Below are positions 9,782-18,860 of a stretch of DNA of 64,000 nucleotides, piece after piece. A program made the translations under genes and the position numbers. Below the pieces are notes generated by a model. It was not told the origin of the DNA and made no database searches. It saw nothing but the letters and a program-made list of their open reading frames with translations. The stretch lies in contig NZ_CP014224.1 of the NCBI RefSeq assembly GCF_001697185.1, positions 1,798,001-1,862,000 of the forward strand, in the 5' to 3' direction. Within the stretch, counting starts at the first letter, position 1, and the number at the start of each line of letters is the position of its first letter. Source of the stretch: Wenyingzhuangia fucanilytica (GTDB lineage Bacteria > Bacteroidota > Bacteroidia > Flavobacteriales > Flavobacteriaceae).

Positions 9782-12487
9782 TTAAGGCAATAGATATATT
9801 GCTGTGGTTCCTTTATCACTTTCACGTCCATCATTACCTACAGCTACCACTTTAAACGTCATCTGACTATACTGTTTTACATCAGTATTTGTATAAATAA
9901 AATCAGTATTCACAATTTTTGATGCGACTAGTTTATAATTTGGTGCATTACCAATAGCACAATAAATATTATACGATACAGCATCTTTACTTGCTTTCCA
10001 AGAAAGTTTAATTTGATTCTCGATTGTAGTATTCTCAATTTTTAATTTTGATGGTGATGACACAGGAATATATTCTGGAATAGCATTAATGATATAAGTT
10101 TTTCCTGCAATCGTCTGAATACTTACTTGGTCATTATCCTTTTCTGTGAATTCCACTTTCTTACCATCAGATGTTTTAATCATTGCCTTAGCAATATTAG
10201 GATACCTAAATTCTAAAACTTCTCCTGACTTTGAGAACACCTCAAACTTATTAGCTTGTCCTTTAGACCATTCTGCTGAAACCTCAAAATTTCCTCGGGC
10301 TAATAATCCAGTATAACTACCCTTTGACCAAGATTTTGGTAAAGCAGTTAATGGAGATATTACATAGTCTTGGCTCTGTAATAATATCTCGGCTACCCCA
10401 GCTGTTGCTCCGTAATTTGCATCAGCTTGAAACAATGGATCACCTCTGTGATCGTTAAATAAATTGTGTAAATAATTTTCGCCTAATAATTCTTTATAAT
10501 AAGAATAAGCTTCTTCTCCATCATGTACTCGTGCCCACATGGAAATTCGTTCAGCACGTGCCCATCCAATATTGGTTTTATGGTCACGTTTTATCAAACT
10601 AATTCTAGCAGCATCTAACCAAGCTGGAGTTTCATCATTAATCAATTGACCTGGATACAATCCTAACAACATAGAAGTATGCCTATGATTAGGATCGCCA
10701 ATATCATCAAAAAACCCTTCTTGACGAAACTCTTTGATCTGCCCTGATTTTCCAACCTGAATAGGATCTAATAAAGGAAGTTGTGATTCATATGTAGATA
10801 ATCTAGTATCGGTTCTACCTAAGATTTTTGCACTTTTAATGGTGTTGTGATGATTTTCATAAAACATTTGTTGATCAAATGTAGTCCCTACTGTGTTTCT
10901 TAATTTTTGTTCTGGACTTGAAGAAGGTTTTGCTAATAAAACGCCATTAGTGTTTGTTACAAATCTAGACACAAAGTTGGCTTGTTCGTATATAACAGGA
11001 TATACCTTATTGGCTAATATAGATTCATCACGCGTATAATCATAATAATCCCAAAACAAAAGTCCAATCCAAGAACCTGTACCAAATCCAGCAACTGGAG
11101 ATTTTCCTGGAACATTGTACGGATTACTCCAAAATGGACCAGACCAACCATTATCACCATTTGGATCTAATTGAGAACTGTTGTATTGTTTAATGTACTG
11201 AGTAGCATACAAACGTTGTCTAGGTTCAAATGTGTTAAAATAATCTACGTAAGACTCAAAAAGTTCAGGTAAATTAGCAGAGAAAACGGGTGCGTATGCC
11301 ATTTGCACATTTGTATCGTGCAAGTATTGAGATGACCATGGTGCTCTATCATAAACATTCCAAATTCCTTGTAAATGTGGAGGAAGCGTACCTTTTCTAG
11401 AAGAGCAAATCAACATATAACGTCCATATTGGAAGGCAAGTTCCTCTAAATATTTGCTAGAACCTCCCGTAGGATAAGCATCAATCAATTCATTGGTAGG
11501 AATCGTCGGTTCAACAGCTCCAAGATTAAAATTCACACGACCATAAAGCGATACATAATCAGTTTGATGATTTGTTAACAATTCTTCAAATGATTTCTTA
11601 GCAGCAGCTTCTATATAATTGGTTACCTTTTCATGTGGATCTGTAAATCCTTCTAATTTTTTAGTTGGATCATCGGTTAAAAACACTTGAGAATCTAATT
11701 GGTAATTGGTTCCTACCGCAATTAAAATTACAGCACTATTTGCATCTGAGACTTTAATTTTTCCATTTTTTGTAGCCCCCATTGTTCCTCCGTCAGGGAT
11801 TACTTTGAACTGACCTTCGAACTTAATATTATAATAATTCATTACACCAGAAAGTGTAATCAAATCTCCATTAGCCGAAACAGAACCTGATTTCCCTTCT
11901 CCTATAAAAGGAATAGTAGGACGAAGAGTAAATGACAATGCTCCTTTTTTGGAAGCATTTAAACGGACCACCATCACCTTATCAGGGTAACTAGTAAAGT
12001 ATTCTCTAGAATATTCTACACCATCTTGCTTGTATTCTACAAACGAGATACCTTTATTTAAATTTAACTCCTGTTTATAGTCTGTAGTATTAGTATGTTT
12101 AAAATCAATATATACCTCAGAAAAGTTATTTAAACCTCTACGTCTAAGTCCACGATCTTTACCCCAGTCATACAAACTATTTTCAGTAATTTGAATTCGT
12201 TCTGTTTCTGTACCTCCAAATACATTAGCTCCCATATAACCATTCCCCATTGGAATTGAACGATTAATCCAGCCCTCATTACTATTAGGAGCTGGTTTAT
12301 TATACCAAAGCTTTAACTCCTTTTTTGAATTTTCATTATTGTCTTGTATTGCTACATTAAAATCTGTTTTTTTTATTAATGATGTTGCACTATTTCCATT
12401 CTGAGCACTAACTTGAATAGTAGCACTAAAAATCATAACCACAAACAAATTGTGAACAGATAAAATCGTTCTATTTATTAATTTCAT
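9782..12487 (-). CDS. GH95 alpha-L-fucosidase / alpha-L-galactosidase family
   Basis: A 901-aa exported protein with signal peptide at 1-28. GH95 layout: N-terminal beta-sandwich (57-290, starting LWYNKPAPNSNEGW, PMGNGYMGANVFGG), then an (alpha/alpha)6 barrel. Likely active-site positions are Asn393 in LHDTNVQMAY, Glu526 in SSSPEQ and Asp689 in QADANYGATAG, matching the Asn/Glu/Asp set of inverting GH95 enzymes. The PPHLQGIWN motif is also present. Residues about 812-901 look like a fibronectin-III-type appended domain. It should cleave terminal alpha-1,2-linked fucose or L-galactose. Its 5' 441 bp are repeated upstream in a 625-bp tandem duplication, but this copy is intact. Confidence 0.9.
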   Translation of the reverse strand: MKLINRTILSVHNLFVVMIFSATIQVSAQNGNSATSLIKKTDFNVAIQDNNENSKKELKLWYNKPAPNSNEGWINRSIPMGNGYMGANVFGGTETERIQITENSLYDWGKDRGLRRRGLNNFSEVYIDFKHTNTTDYKQELNLNKGISFVEYKQDGVEYSREYFTSYPDKVMVVRLNASKKGALSFTLRPTIPFIGEGKSGSVSANGDLITLSGVMNYYNIKFEGQFKVIPDGGTMGATKNGKIKVSDANSAVILIAVGTNYQLDSQVFLTDDPTKKLEGFTDPHEKVTNYIEAAAKKSFEELLTNHQTDYVSLYGRVNFNLGAVEPTIPTNELIDAYPTGGSSKYLEELAFQYGRYMLICSSRKGTLPPHLQGIWNVYDRAPWSSQYLHDTNVQMAYAPVFSANLPELFESYVDYFNTFEPRQRLYATQYIKQYNSSQLDPNGDNGWSGPFWSNPYNVPGKSPVAGFGTGSWIGLLFWDYYDYTRDESILANKVYPVIYEQANFVSRFVTNTNGVLLAKPSSSPEQKLRNTVGTTFDQQMFYENHHNTIKSAKILGRTDTRLSTYESQLPLLDPIQVGKSGQIKEFRQEGFFDDIGDPNHRHTSMLLGLYPGQLINDETPAWLDAARISLIKRDHKTNIGWARAERISMWARVHDGEEAYSYYKELLGENYLHNLFNDHRGDPLFQADANYGATAGVAEILLQSQDYVISPLTALPKSWSKGSYTGLLARGNFEVSAEWSKGQANKFEVFSKSGEVLEFRYPNIAKAMIKTSDGKKVEFTEKDNDQVSIQTIAGKTYIINAIPEYIPVSSPSKLKIENTTIENQIKLSWKASKDAVSYNIYCAIGNAPNYKLVASKIVNTDFIYTNTDVKQYSQMTFKVVAVGNDGRESDKGTTAIYLLP

Positions 12488-12523
12488 TATCTAATTATTT
12501 TAATTTCATTTTCAACTATTCTC

Positions 12524-12670
12524 TTATTTCCAAATTATTTTAGCCTTTCTTGTTTCTGTATTTACCCAAACACTAGCATGTTCAAATTCACGAGTAAAAT
12601 CCCAACCATTTGGATTGATTCGTTTGTAAGCATTTTTTGGTGCTCCAAGAGGTTTTTGTAACTCAGGATA
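12524..12670 (-). pseudogene. Orphan 3' fragment of the GH168-like gene
   Basis: These bases repeat 13149-13295, the final 48 codons and stop of the GH168-like gene (ending KAKIIWK). They have no start of their own and arise from the 625-bp tandem duplication. On the minus strand they lie just upstream of the intact GH95 gene, so they act only as transcribed leader. Out-of-frame translation of the junction ends quickly, so no functional product is expected. Confidence 0.9.
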
Positions 12671-13112
12671 AGATACCTTTATTTAAATTTAACTCCTGTT
12701 TATAGTCTGTAGTATTAGTATGTTTAAAATCAATATATACCTCAGAAAAGTTATTTAAACCTCTACGTCTAAGTCCACGATCTTTACCCCAGTCATACAA
12801 ACTATTTTCAGTAATTTGAATTCGTTCTGTTTCTGTACCTCCAAATACATTAGCTCCCATATAACCATTCCCCATTGGAATTGAACGATTAATCCAGCCC
12901 TCATTACTATTAGGAGCTGGTTTATTATACCAAAGCTTTAACTCCTTTTTTGAATTTTCATTATTGTCTTGTATTGCTACATTAAAATCTGTTTTTTTTA
13001 TTAATGATGTTGCACTATTTCCATTCTGAGCACTAACTTGAATAGTAGCACTAAAAATCATAACCACAAACAAATTGTGAACAGATAAAATCGTTCTATT
13101 TATTAATTTCAT
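12663..13112 (-). pseudogene. Truncated 5' copy of the GH95 gene
   Basis: A 149-codon open frame whose first 147 residues equal the N-terminus of the GH95 protein at 9782-12487, including the signal peptide and the PMGNGYMGANVFGG motif. At the duplication junction it diverges and stops within two codons (NKGILS). It lacks the whole catalytic barrel, so it cannot be an enzyme. It could still be exported as a short beta-sandwich fragment because start codon and signal are intact. It lies between the GH168-like and intact GH95 genes in the same transcription direction. Confidence 0.9.
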
Positions 13113-13148
13113 TATCTAATTATTTTAATTTCATTTTCAACTATTCTC

Positions 13149-14318
13149 TTATTTCCAAATTATTTTAGCCTTTCTTGTTTCTGTATTTACCCAAACACTA
13201 GCATGTTCAAATTCACGAGTAAAATCCCAACCATTTGGATTGATTCGTTTGTAAGCATTTTTTGGTGCTCCAAGAGGTTTTTGTAACTCAGGATAATCTA
13301 CTAAAGGTCCTGTAGCCAACTTCCACCCCCAACTATACATAAAATACGAATAAGGTTGTGCTCCAATTAAATAACAAGCCAAAGCAAATTCTAACTTCTC
13401 TTTAGACAGTTCAGGCATATTAGGTTTAATATTTCCCCTTCCTGCTCCATCAACACCAAGACGAAAAACAGAAATTTTTCCTTCTTTAGCATTTTTTAAC
13501 ATATCTCCCCACTCACTTAATAAGCTTTCTTTAGTATATCTAGATTTTGAATAGTTTTCAAACATTACGGCATCACAAACCGGATACACATATCCTGCAT
13601 CTTTATTATTGGCATTATTACCTAGTAATATTTTATCTTCCCCCATTTTCTCCTTTAGTGCGGCCATCATTTCTCCCATAGCAATTTCAATTTTAGGTTT
13701 ATCTCCTTTTCGAAACCTACTATTTCCATGCATTTGATCTATAAAGACACCATCACAATCTGATTCCTTTACACCTTTAGCAACAGTTTCTACCCACCAC
13801 TCTCGGAATTCAGGATTTAATAAATCATAACAAAAAGCTCCAAAGTGATTTGCTAATTTTCCCGTTTTTGGGTTGGTAATCAAAAACTCTTTTAATTCTG
13901 GATGTTTCTTGATTCCTTTCTCTGAAAAATCTTTGGTATAAGAAGTATATGTCCAAGCATAAGCAGCATTAAAGTAAAACAATACTTTAATATTAGGGTT
14001 TGCTTTTTTAAAAGCCTTAGCCTCTGCTTTAGCTCCTAATTCAGCAGCTCCTAATTGTTTTTTCCCATGAGATTTTTCAATACAAATAAAATCGGTACGA
14101 GGTGCTATAAAAGCAACTTCCTTAGGTGTTAGTAAGCGATTTTTATCTTGAAACATAAAATACTGAGGAGTTGTTTCCCAACTAAATTTGGGATAAAAAT
14201 CTTTGGGTACAAAAATACTTCCATCACTATTTTTATAACTTACTTGTGAAACAACAGGATTAAAACCTGTAAAAATTATACAGAATAAAAATATTACGAG
14301 AACTTTTGTTTTTTTCAT
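13149..14318 (-). CDS. Candidate GH168-like endo-fucanase
   Basis: A 389-aa exported TIM-barrel-like protein with signal peptide at 1-25. Strand-end acids expected of a barrel glycosidase are visible: Asp194 in CDGVFIDQMHGN and Glu254 in CDAVMFENYSKS, 60 residues apart. From memory the founding GH168 enzyme (an endo-1,3-fucanase from Wenyingzhuangia fucanilytica) has similar size and a comparable Asp/Glu spacing. Other motifs are LFYFNAAYAWTYT, FCYDLLNPEFREWW and FRLGVDGAGRGN. No extra domains are present. Context among fucosidases and sulfatases fits an endo-acting sulfated-fucan hydrolase, probably periplasmic as it has no T9SS tail. The family call is by memory of motifs and needs a profile search; a generic GH-like (DUF) barrel is the alternative. 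Confidence 0.55.
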   Translation of the reverse strand: MKKTKVLVIFLFCIIFTGFNPVVSQVSYKNSDGSIFVPKDFYPKFSWETTPQYFMFQDKNRLLTPKEVAFIAPRTDFICIEKSHGKKQLGAAELGAKAEAKAFKKANPNIKVLFYFNAAYAWTYTSYTKDFSEKGIKKHPELKEFLITNPKTGKLANHFGAFCYDLLNPEFREWWVETVAKGVKESDCDGVFIDQMHGNSRFRKGDKPKIEIAMGEMMAALKEKMGEDKILLGNNANNKDAGYVYPVCDAVMFENYSKSRYTKESLLSEWGDMLKNAKEGKISVFRLGVDGAGRGNIKPNMPELSKEKLEFALACYLIGAQPYSYFMYSWGWKLATGPLVDYPELQKPLGAPKNAYKRINPNGWDFTREFEHASVWVNTETRKAKIIWK

Positions 14319-14349
14319 TTTTGTTATGATTAAAGTGTGTTTTTATATT

Positions 14350-15912
14350 TTAATACCCTTTTACAGCCTTACGGACTTTTTTCATGATTTCAATACTCTC
14401 TGGGTTAAAAATAGGATGCCCCTTAGTTACATCAGGTGTCATTGCCAAATTAATGGTAATAGGCATATTTACCTGATCTGCTTTCTTAAAAATCTCAATA
14501 TATTTTTCGGCTGAAAATTTAGGTTTCTGAGTAAACTTTCCATTTTTTACTCTGCTAGACCATCCATCCATATAAAACCAACTAGCTGGATATTGACCTT
14601 CTAATTGCCCACCTTTTTCAAATAAAAATGCTGGCTGAATTTCCGGCACTCTCCCAGATCCATCAGACACCACCAAATCACTAAAAGGGGTTAAGTTTGG
14701 AAATAAATTTTGACTAAACCCTACAGGAGCATTTGGATTTCCAGCCTTAATAGCCTTTACAAATTTTTCCCAAGGCGGATCTAATTGATAGACTTTCCAA
14801 CCCCCATCATCTATATAACCCGCTGTACTTGCTAAATCTTTCCCATATCTAAGACTCACTTCACGAAAATGAGCTTCTAAAAAATTAAAATAACCTGATG
14901 GATCTGGTTGGTCTCCATTACCGTAAGTATTCCCATATAAATCTTCCATCCCACTGTTAGGATTATAATAAAGCATTAAGCGAATGTTGTGTTTCCCTAA
15001 CCCATCAATCAACTCTCTAATTAAATCACGTTCACAAGTAAATCCTGATTTAATACTATCAATTGTTTTACTGGGTCCTGGCCAATGTTGTGTACCATGA
15101 GCACAAGTAAACGTAACCCATGAAGCACCTATTTCTAGTACTTTTTCTACAAATACATCTACATCAAAATCTTTAACCAATTTTTGATACTGATCTCCCA
15201 ACTTTAAACCTCCCTCAAAAGGAACTGAACTAGATGAAAAATGTACAAACAAACCATATTTTCCATCAACCATCCATTGCAGATCTGCTTTTATTTCTTT
15301 TGCACGTTCTTTTATAGCTACTAATGCTTCTGGTCGTACCAATTCAATAGACCAAAAAGCAAAAGGATTCGGTTTTATATTGGCATTGGCTTTAATTTCA
15401 GCATTCTCCTCTTTTGTTTTTTCTTTTCCAAAAGTCACTAAACGAAAACTGATTTTATTGATTCCCTTTTTAAGTAACAAATTTTGCTTTAAATAATGTC
15501 TTTGAACAATGGGTCTAGTATCCCAATTTTTAACATTGGCTTTTTCTATAATTTTAGAAGTTCCTGAAGTGACCTCAAAAGTTGATTCCGAAAGGATATC
15601 ATTACTACCTGTATACAAAAGGGCGATGTTATATTCAGCTTCGTAAGGAGCTTCTACTTCCCATGTCATCACATCTTCTTTGGTTAAAAAACCACGAATA
15701 AATGCATTGTTCACTACTGTAGGTGTAGGACGATCTAAGTGATTAAGATTTCCTTTGAGTTTAGCTCTAAACCCCATAATAGTTGTAATATCATCAGCTC
15801 TAAGTTTCCATGTTTTAGGTGCCCAATATGGGTGAGTAACATTTTTTTGAGAAAATGCATTTACAGATATAAATGATAACACACCAATTAATAAAACCAA
15901 ACTTTTTTTCAT
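14350..15912 (-). CDS. Divergent GH29-like protein with N-terminal beta-sandwich
   Basis: A 520-aa exported protein with signal peptide at 1-21. Residues about 25-195 look like a carbohydrate-binding beta-sandwich (WEVEAPYEAEYNIALLYTGS, LLLKKGINKISFRLV). Residues about 205-520 resemble a GH29 barrel: DGKYGLFVHFSSSSVP (216-231) aligns with the GH29 KYGMFIHWG motif but lacks the Trp-Gly. The HHDG pair is replaced by CAHGTQHWPGP (270-280). YIDDGGW (367-372) is where a nucleophile would fall. It may be an unusual exo- or endo-acting enzyme of the GH29/GH107 clan, or a different family. Close spacing places it in the 20.6-0 kb operon between the GH168-like and propeller genes. Confidence 0.5.
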   Translation of the reverse strand: MKKSLVLLIGVLSFISVNAFSQKNVTHPYWAPKTWKLRADDITTIMGFRAKLKGNLNHLDRPTPTVVNNAFIRGFLTKEDVMTWEVEAPYEAEYNIALLYTGSNDILSESTFEVTSGTSKIIEKANVKNWDTRPIVQRHYLKQNLLLKKGINKISFRLVTFGKEKTKEENAEIKANANIKPNPFAFWSIELVRPEALVAIKERAKEIKADLQWMVDGKYGLFVHFSSSSVPFEGGLKLGDQYQKLVKDFDVDVFVEKVLEIGASWVTFTCAHGTQHWPGPSKTIDSIKSGFTCERDLIRELIDGLGKHNIRLMLYYNPNSGMEDLYGNTYGNGDQPDPSGYFNFLEAHFREVSLRYGKDLASTAGYIDDGGWKVYQLDPPWEKFVKAIKAGNPNAPVGFSQNLFPNLTPFSDLVVSDGSGRVPEIQPAFLFEKGGQLEGQYPASWFYMDGWSSRVKNGKFTQKPKFSAEKYIEIFKKADQVNMPITINLAMTPDVTKGHPIFNPESIEIMKKVRKAVKGY

Positions 15913-15951
15913 TTTATTATAAATTTGAATTCTCTAATGATATTTATATAC

Positions 15952-16995
15952 TTATTTCCAATCTTGTATTTTTAAGAAATACCCTGCCGTTGGGTCTTCA
16001 TCATGACAAGCCAGAAATAAATATTCTGGTTTTCCATCTTTCCATAAAATATTAGGGCGTTCGCTTCTTGCTAACTTATGATTGAAATAGTGACTATTGG
16101 TATTGTAACCTATTTGAGGTCTATCCCAATGAATTCCGTCTTTTGATTGATATATTAACCCTGGACGTTTTCCCCCAAGTTCTTTTTTATCAAGATATTT
16201 TGGATTGCCTTCTAAAGCACTTTTTACATCCATACGATCTTCAACAATTAAATAGTACATTCCCTTATAATAAAAAGCGTAGGGATCTTCAATATCTAAG
16301 CCCATATCAGCATAGGATATCAATGGATTTTTTTCATAATTTTCATATGGACCTTCAATATTATTGCTAATTGCTAATGAAATTTCTCTAAACTGCTTTG
16401 ATTTGTGTTTATCGGTAATTGATTTGTAATAAACTCTATATTTCCCATCTTCATCTACCAAAAAAGTTGGGTTGGAGGCATGAATAATAGTTGATCCATC
16501 CATAGACCCTGAAGCTTTTATGATTGGATTGTGAGGACTCTCAACCCATGGTTCATTTAGCGATTTGGTAGTTGCAATACCTATTTGCTGTTCTATTCTT
16601 GGTGTTGTTCTATCCTTAATTAAATACACCATCACATAATCATCTCCAACTTTTGATACTTGAGGATTATGATACGTAGAAGTAGGACTTGAAAAAGTAG
16701 TATCTACAAATGTATAAGGCCCCTCCGAAGTATCTGCTACAAAGTGAACTATTTTGCTATCTTTTATCCAACGTCCACTATTAGGAATAGTAGACATAAA
16801 AACATGTAACTTCCCTTTTTTATCATAAATGGGAGACATCCCCCAATTCCACCAACCGTCTTCTGCAGGAAGAACAAATTTACCCGGAACCAATGATTGA
16901 CTAAAAGTAGATTCTTTAATTGTTAAATCTTGCTTACAGGCAGAAGTTAAAAGAACAATGAATCCGATTACAACTATTTTTAGATAAGATTTCAT
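15952..16995 (-). CDS. Five-bladed beta-propeller glycosidase-like lipoprotein (GH43/GH117-like)
   Basis: A 347-aa protein with lipobox LLTSAC (Cys20). It shows propeller-type blades with repeated W/Y-rich strands: WNWGMSPIYDKKGKLHVFMS (50-69), HNPQVSKVGDDYVMVYL, HASNPTFLVDEDGKYRVYY, DIEDPYAFYYKGMYYLIVED and ARSERPNILW. Acidic residues at the blade starts (Asp58, Asp237, Glu252) are in places typical of clan GH-F and related catalytic acids, but I cannot assign the triad. GH43, GH117 or another propeller family fits equally. It likely removes a non-fucose branch or terminal sugar. It lies 14 bp from the GH29 lipoprotein gene in the same operon. Confidence 0.6.
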   Translation of the reverse strand: MKSYLKIVVIGFIVLLTSACKQDLTIKESTFSQSLVPGKFVLPAEDGWWNWGMSPIYDKKGKLHVFMSTIPNSGRWIKDSKIVHFVADTSEGPYTFVDTTFSSPTSTYHNPQVSKVGDDYVMVYLIKDRTTPRIEQQIGIATTKSLNEPWVESPHNPIIKASGSMDGSTIIHASNPTFLVDEDGKYRVYYKSITDKHKSKQFREISLAISNNIEGPYENYEKNPLISYADMGLDIEDPYAFYYKGMYYLIVEDRMDVKSALEGNPKYLDKKELGGKRPGLIYQSKDGIHWDRPQIGYNTNSHYFNHKLARSERPNILWKDGKPEYLFLACHDEDPTAGYFLKIQDWK

Positions 16996-17009
16996 CTGTA
17001 TAAAAATTT

Positions 17010-18851
17010 TTATTTATTAACTGGTATTAACTCCAACCCTTTGAACTTGTAACTATGTTTTGTTTTTTTACTAGTGGTTACCTTTGGATAAACTCTAATT
17101 TGATGTATTCCTTTGCTTAATATTACAATTCCTTCTTGCTCCTTTTTAGTTAATTTACCAATAGTTCCTTTGGCATTTAACTCTAAAGTTTCTTTAGAAG
17201 TAATTAGATTATAAGTAAAATCATGGTCTCCAGTATCTTCACTTATCACTTTAAAAGCACCTGGTTGTTTTACATTTATAGTCCAAATCAATCCTTGTTT
17301 AACATTTTCTCCCCAACGATGTGTTAACTCAGTATCATAATCGTAACTGATACGTCTAATGGCAAATTCACATTTTGAAACTGGTAATTTTATCATACCA
17401 TTTTCTTCTTGTTGAAGTGTTTCATCAATTACTTTTGCTTTTTCATCATCAATTTCCAAAGCAATTACTGTTACTTTAGGTTGAATTAAAGGTGTTGGCA
17501 CAGTCACACTTAATTCATCATTGTCCTGTTTAAAGCTTAAGGCTTGTTTAGAAGTATCTGCCAATACATATGCTTTATTTACTTTAGATAAAAGTCCTGT
17601 TAAGTCGACTTTATTATTTGTTATCTCTTTAAGATGTAGGTAAACTTTTCCTGGTTTGCTTGTGATAGCGTAAGGTGGAAATTTTAAAGGACTTGGGTCT
17701 GCTCCATAAATAGCTTCTCCATTTACCTCTAACCATTCTCCAATAGCACGTAAACTATTAGCTTGCGACTGAGGAATGGTTCCATCAGGCCTTGGTGCAA
17801 CGTTTAATAAGTAAACCCCTCCATTACCAACAATACGACAAAAGCTATAAATAAAATCAGGATAATCTTTTGTACGATCTAAATCACCTCCATAAGAAGT
17901 ATATCCCCAGCCACCTTGGGTTACAGACTCGTGTGTTTGCCATGGTACTTTTAAATCTGGTAACCAAGTTGCGGTACTTACACTTGGAGTTTTTCCATTA
18001 TCTATTGAAACATCAAAATGTCCAAAGCCATTCCCTAGCCTTGAATTTACCAATGCTCCTGGTTGATTTTCTTTCACAATATCCATCATCAACTGGCATT
18101 TTTCATCATCCATTTGAATAGGAGTATCAAACCAAACCATAAAAATATCACCGTAGTTTTCTGTTAATTCTTTTACCTGTGGTGTTACTTTATTGTAGAA
18201 GTAATCATCAAAATCTTTTTGCGGTTTTAAGACCCCTTCAAAATCCCAATCATTACCCACTCCTCCTTTTTCATGCCAATCTTGACTTTGAGAATAATAG
18301 AATCCAAGGTTCATATCTCTTTCTGCACATTTCTCGGCTAATTCTTTATAAATATCTCTACCAAAATCTGCAAATTCTACCAAGTTATATGGGTGCTGTG
18401 ATTTATACATAGCAAACCCATCATGATGTTTGGCTGTTAAAACCATAAATCTCATTCCAGCATTTTCTGCTATATCAATCCACTCACTTGCATTAAAGTT
18501 TACAGGTTTAAATTTTGCAGCCGCTTCTCTTTCATAATCTTTTACAGGAATTTGTCCTACTTTCATAATCCATTCCGCACTTTTTTTCTCACCATTCCAC
18601 ATTCCTTCCAATTGTGCATAAGGTCCCCAATGAATAAACATTCCGAATTTATCTTCGTAAAGCTTTTCCATGTTCTTTCGTATTTCAGGTGTATAAGCCG
18701 AGACATCTGTTTTTCCAAAATCAACATCACCTGATGTTTCTGTGATATAATCAACTGTATTGTTAGCTTCCTCTTTTTTATTGTTTTGACATCCTATCAA
18801 AATTGCACCTATAAACAGGATTGAAATGATTTGCTGTATTGATTTATTCAT
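17010..18851 (-). CDS. GH29 alpha-L-fucosidase with C-terminal domains, lipoprotein
   Basis: A 613-aa GH29 enzyme with lipobox AILIGC (Cys21). Motifs are DKFGMFIHWGPYAQLEG (68-83), [13 protein letters not shown] (139-151), FYYSQSQDW, and the probable nucleophile Asp242 in MVWFDTP. NVAPRPDGTIP closes the barrel near residue 360. A beta-sandwich follows (to about 470), then a further region of about 130 residues, making it longer than the usual GH29. Expected role: retaining hydrolysis of terminal alpha-L-fucose, in the periplasm or at the membrane. It starts only 9 bp after the sulfatase stop, so the two are translated from one mRNA, which hints at sequential desulfation and defucosylation. 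Confidence 0.92.
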   Translation of the reverse strand: MNKSIQQIISILFIGAILIGCQNNKKEEANNTVDYITETSGDVDFGKTDVSAYTPEIRKNMEKLYEDKFGMFIHWGPYAQLEGMWNGEKKSAEWIMKVGQIPVKDYEREAAAKFKPVNFNASEWIDIAENAGMRFMVLTAKHHDGFAMYKSQHPYNLVEFADFGRDIYKELAEKCAERDMNLGFYYSQSQDWHEKGGVGNDWDFEGVLKPQKDFDDYFYNKVTPQVKELTENYGDIFMVWFDTPIQMDDEKCQLMMDIVKENQPGALVNSRLGNGFGHFDVSIDNGKTPSVSTATWLPDLKVPWQTHESVTQGGWGYTSYGGDLDRTKDYPDFIYSFCRIVGNGGVYLLNVAPRPDGTIPQSQANSLRAIGEWLEVNGEAIYGADPSPLKFPPYAITSKPGKVYLHLKEITNNKVDLTGLLSKVNKAYVLADTSKQALSFKQDNDELSVTVPTPLIQPKVTVIALEIDDEKAKVIDETLQQEENGMIKLPVSKCEFAIRRISYDYDTELTHRWGENVKQGLIWTINVKQPGAFKVISEDTGDHDFTYNLITSKETLELNAKGTIGKLTKKEQEGIVILSKGIHQIRVYPKVTTSKKTKHSYKFKGLELIPVNK

Positions 18852-18860
18852 AGTATTGAA

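Larger units (their letters stand above)
12046..13295. repeat. 625-bp direct tandem duplication
   Basis: Bases 12046-12670 and 12671-13295 are two head-to-tail copies, and I find no mismatch by eye. On the minus strand each unit holds the last 147 bp of the GH168-like gene (stop included), the short intergenic spacer, and the first 441 bp of the GH95 gene. The outer genes therefore remain whole. Between them lie a broken GH95 start and an orphan GH168-like 3' end. Only a single shared base is visible at the breakpoints, so long homology did not drive the event. Complete identity implies a very recent duplication or an assembly artefact. Confidence 0.95.
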
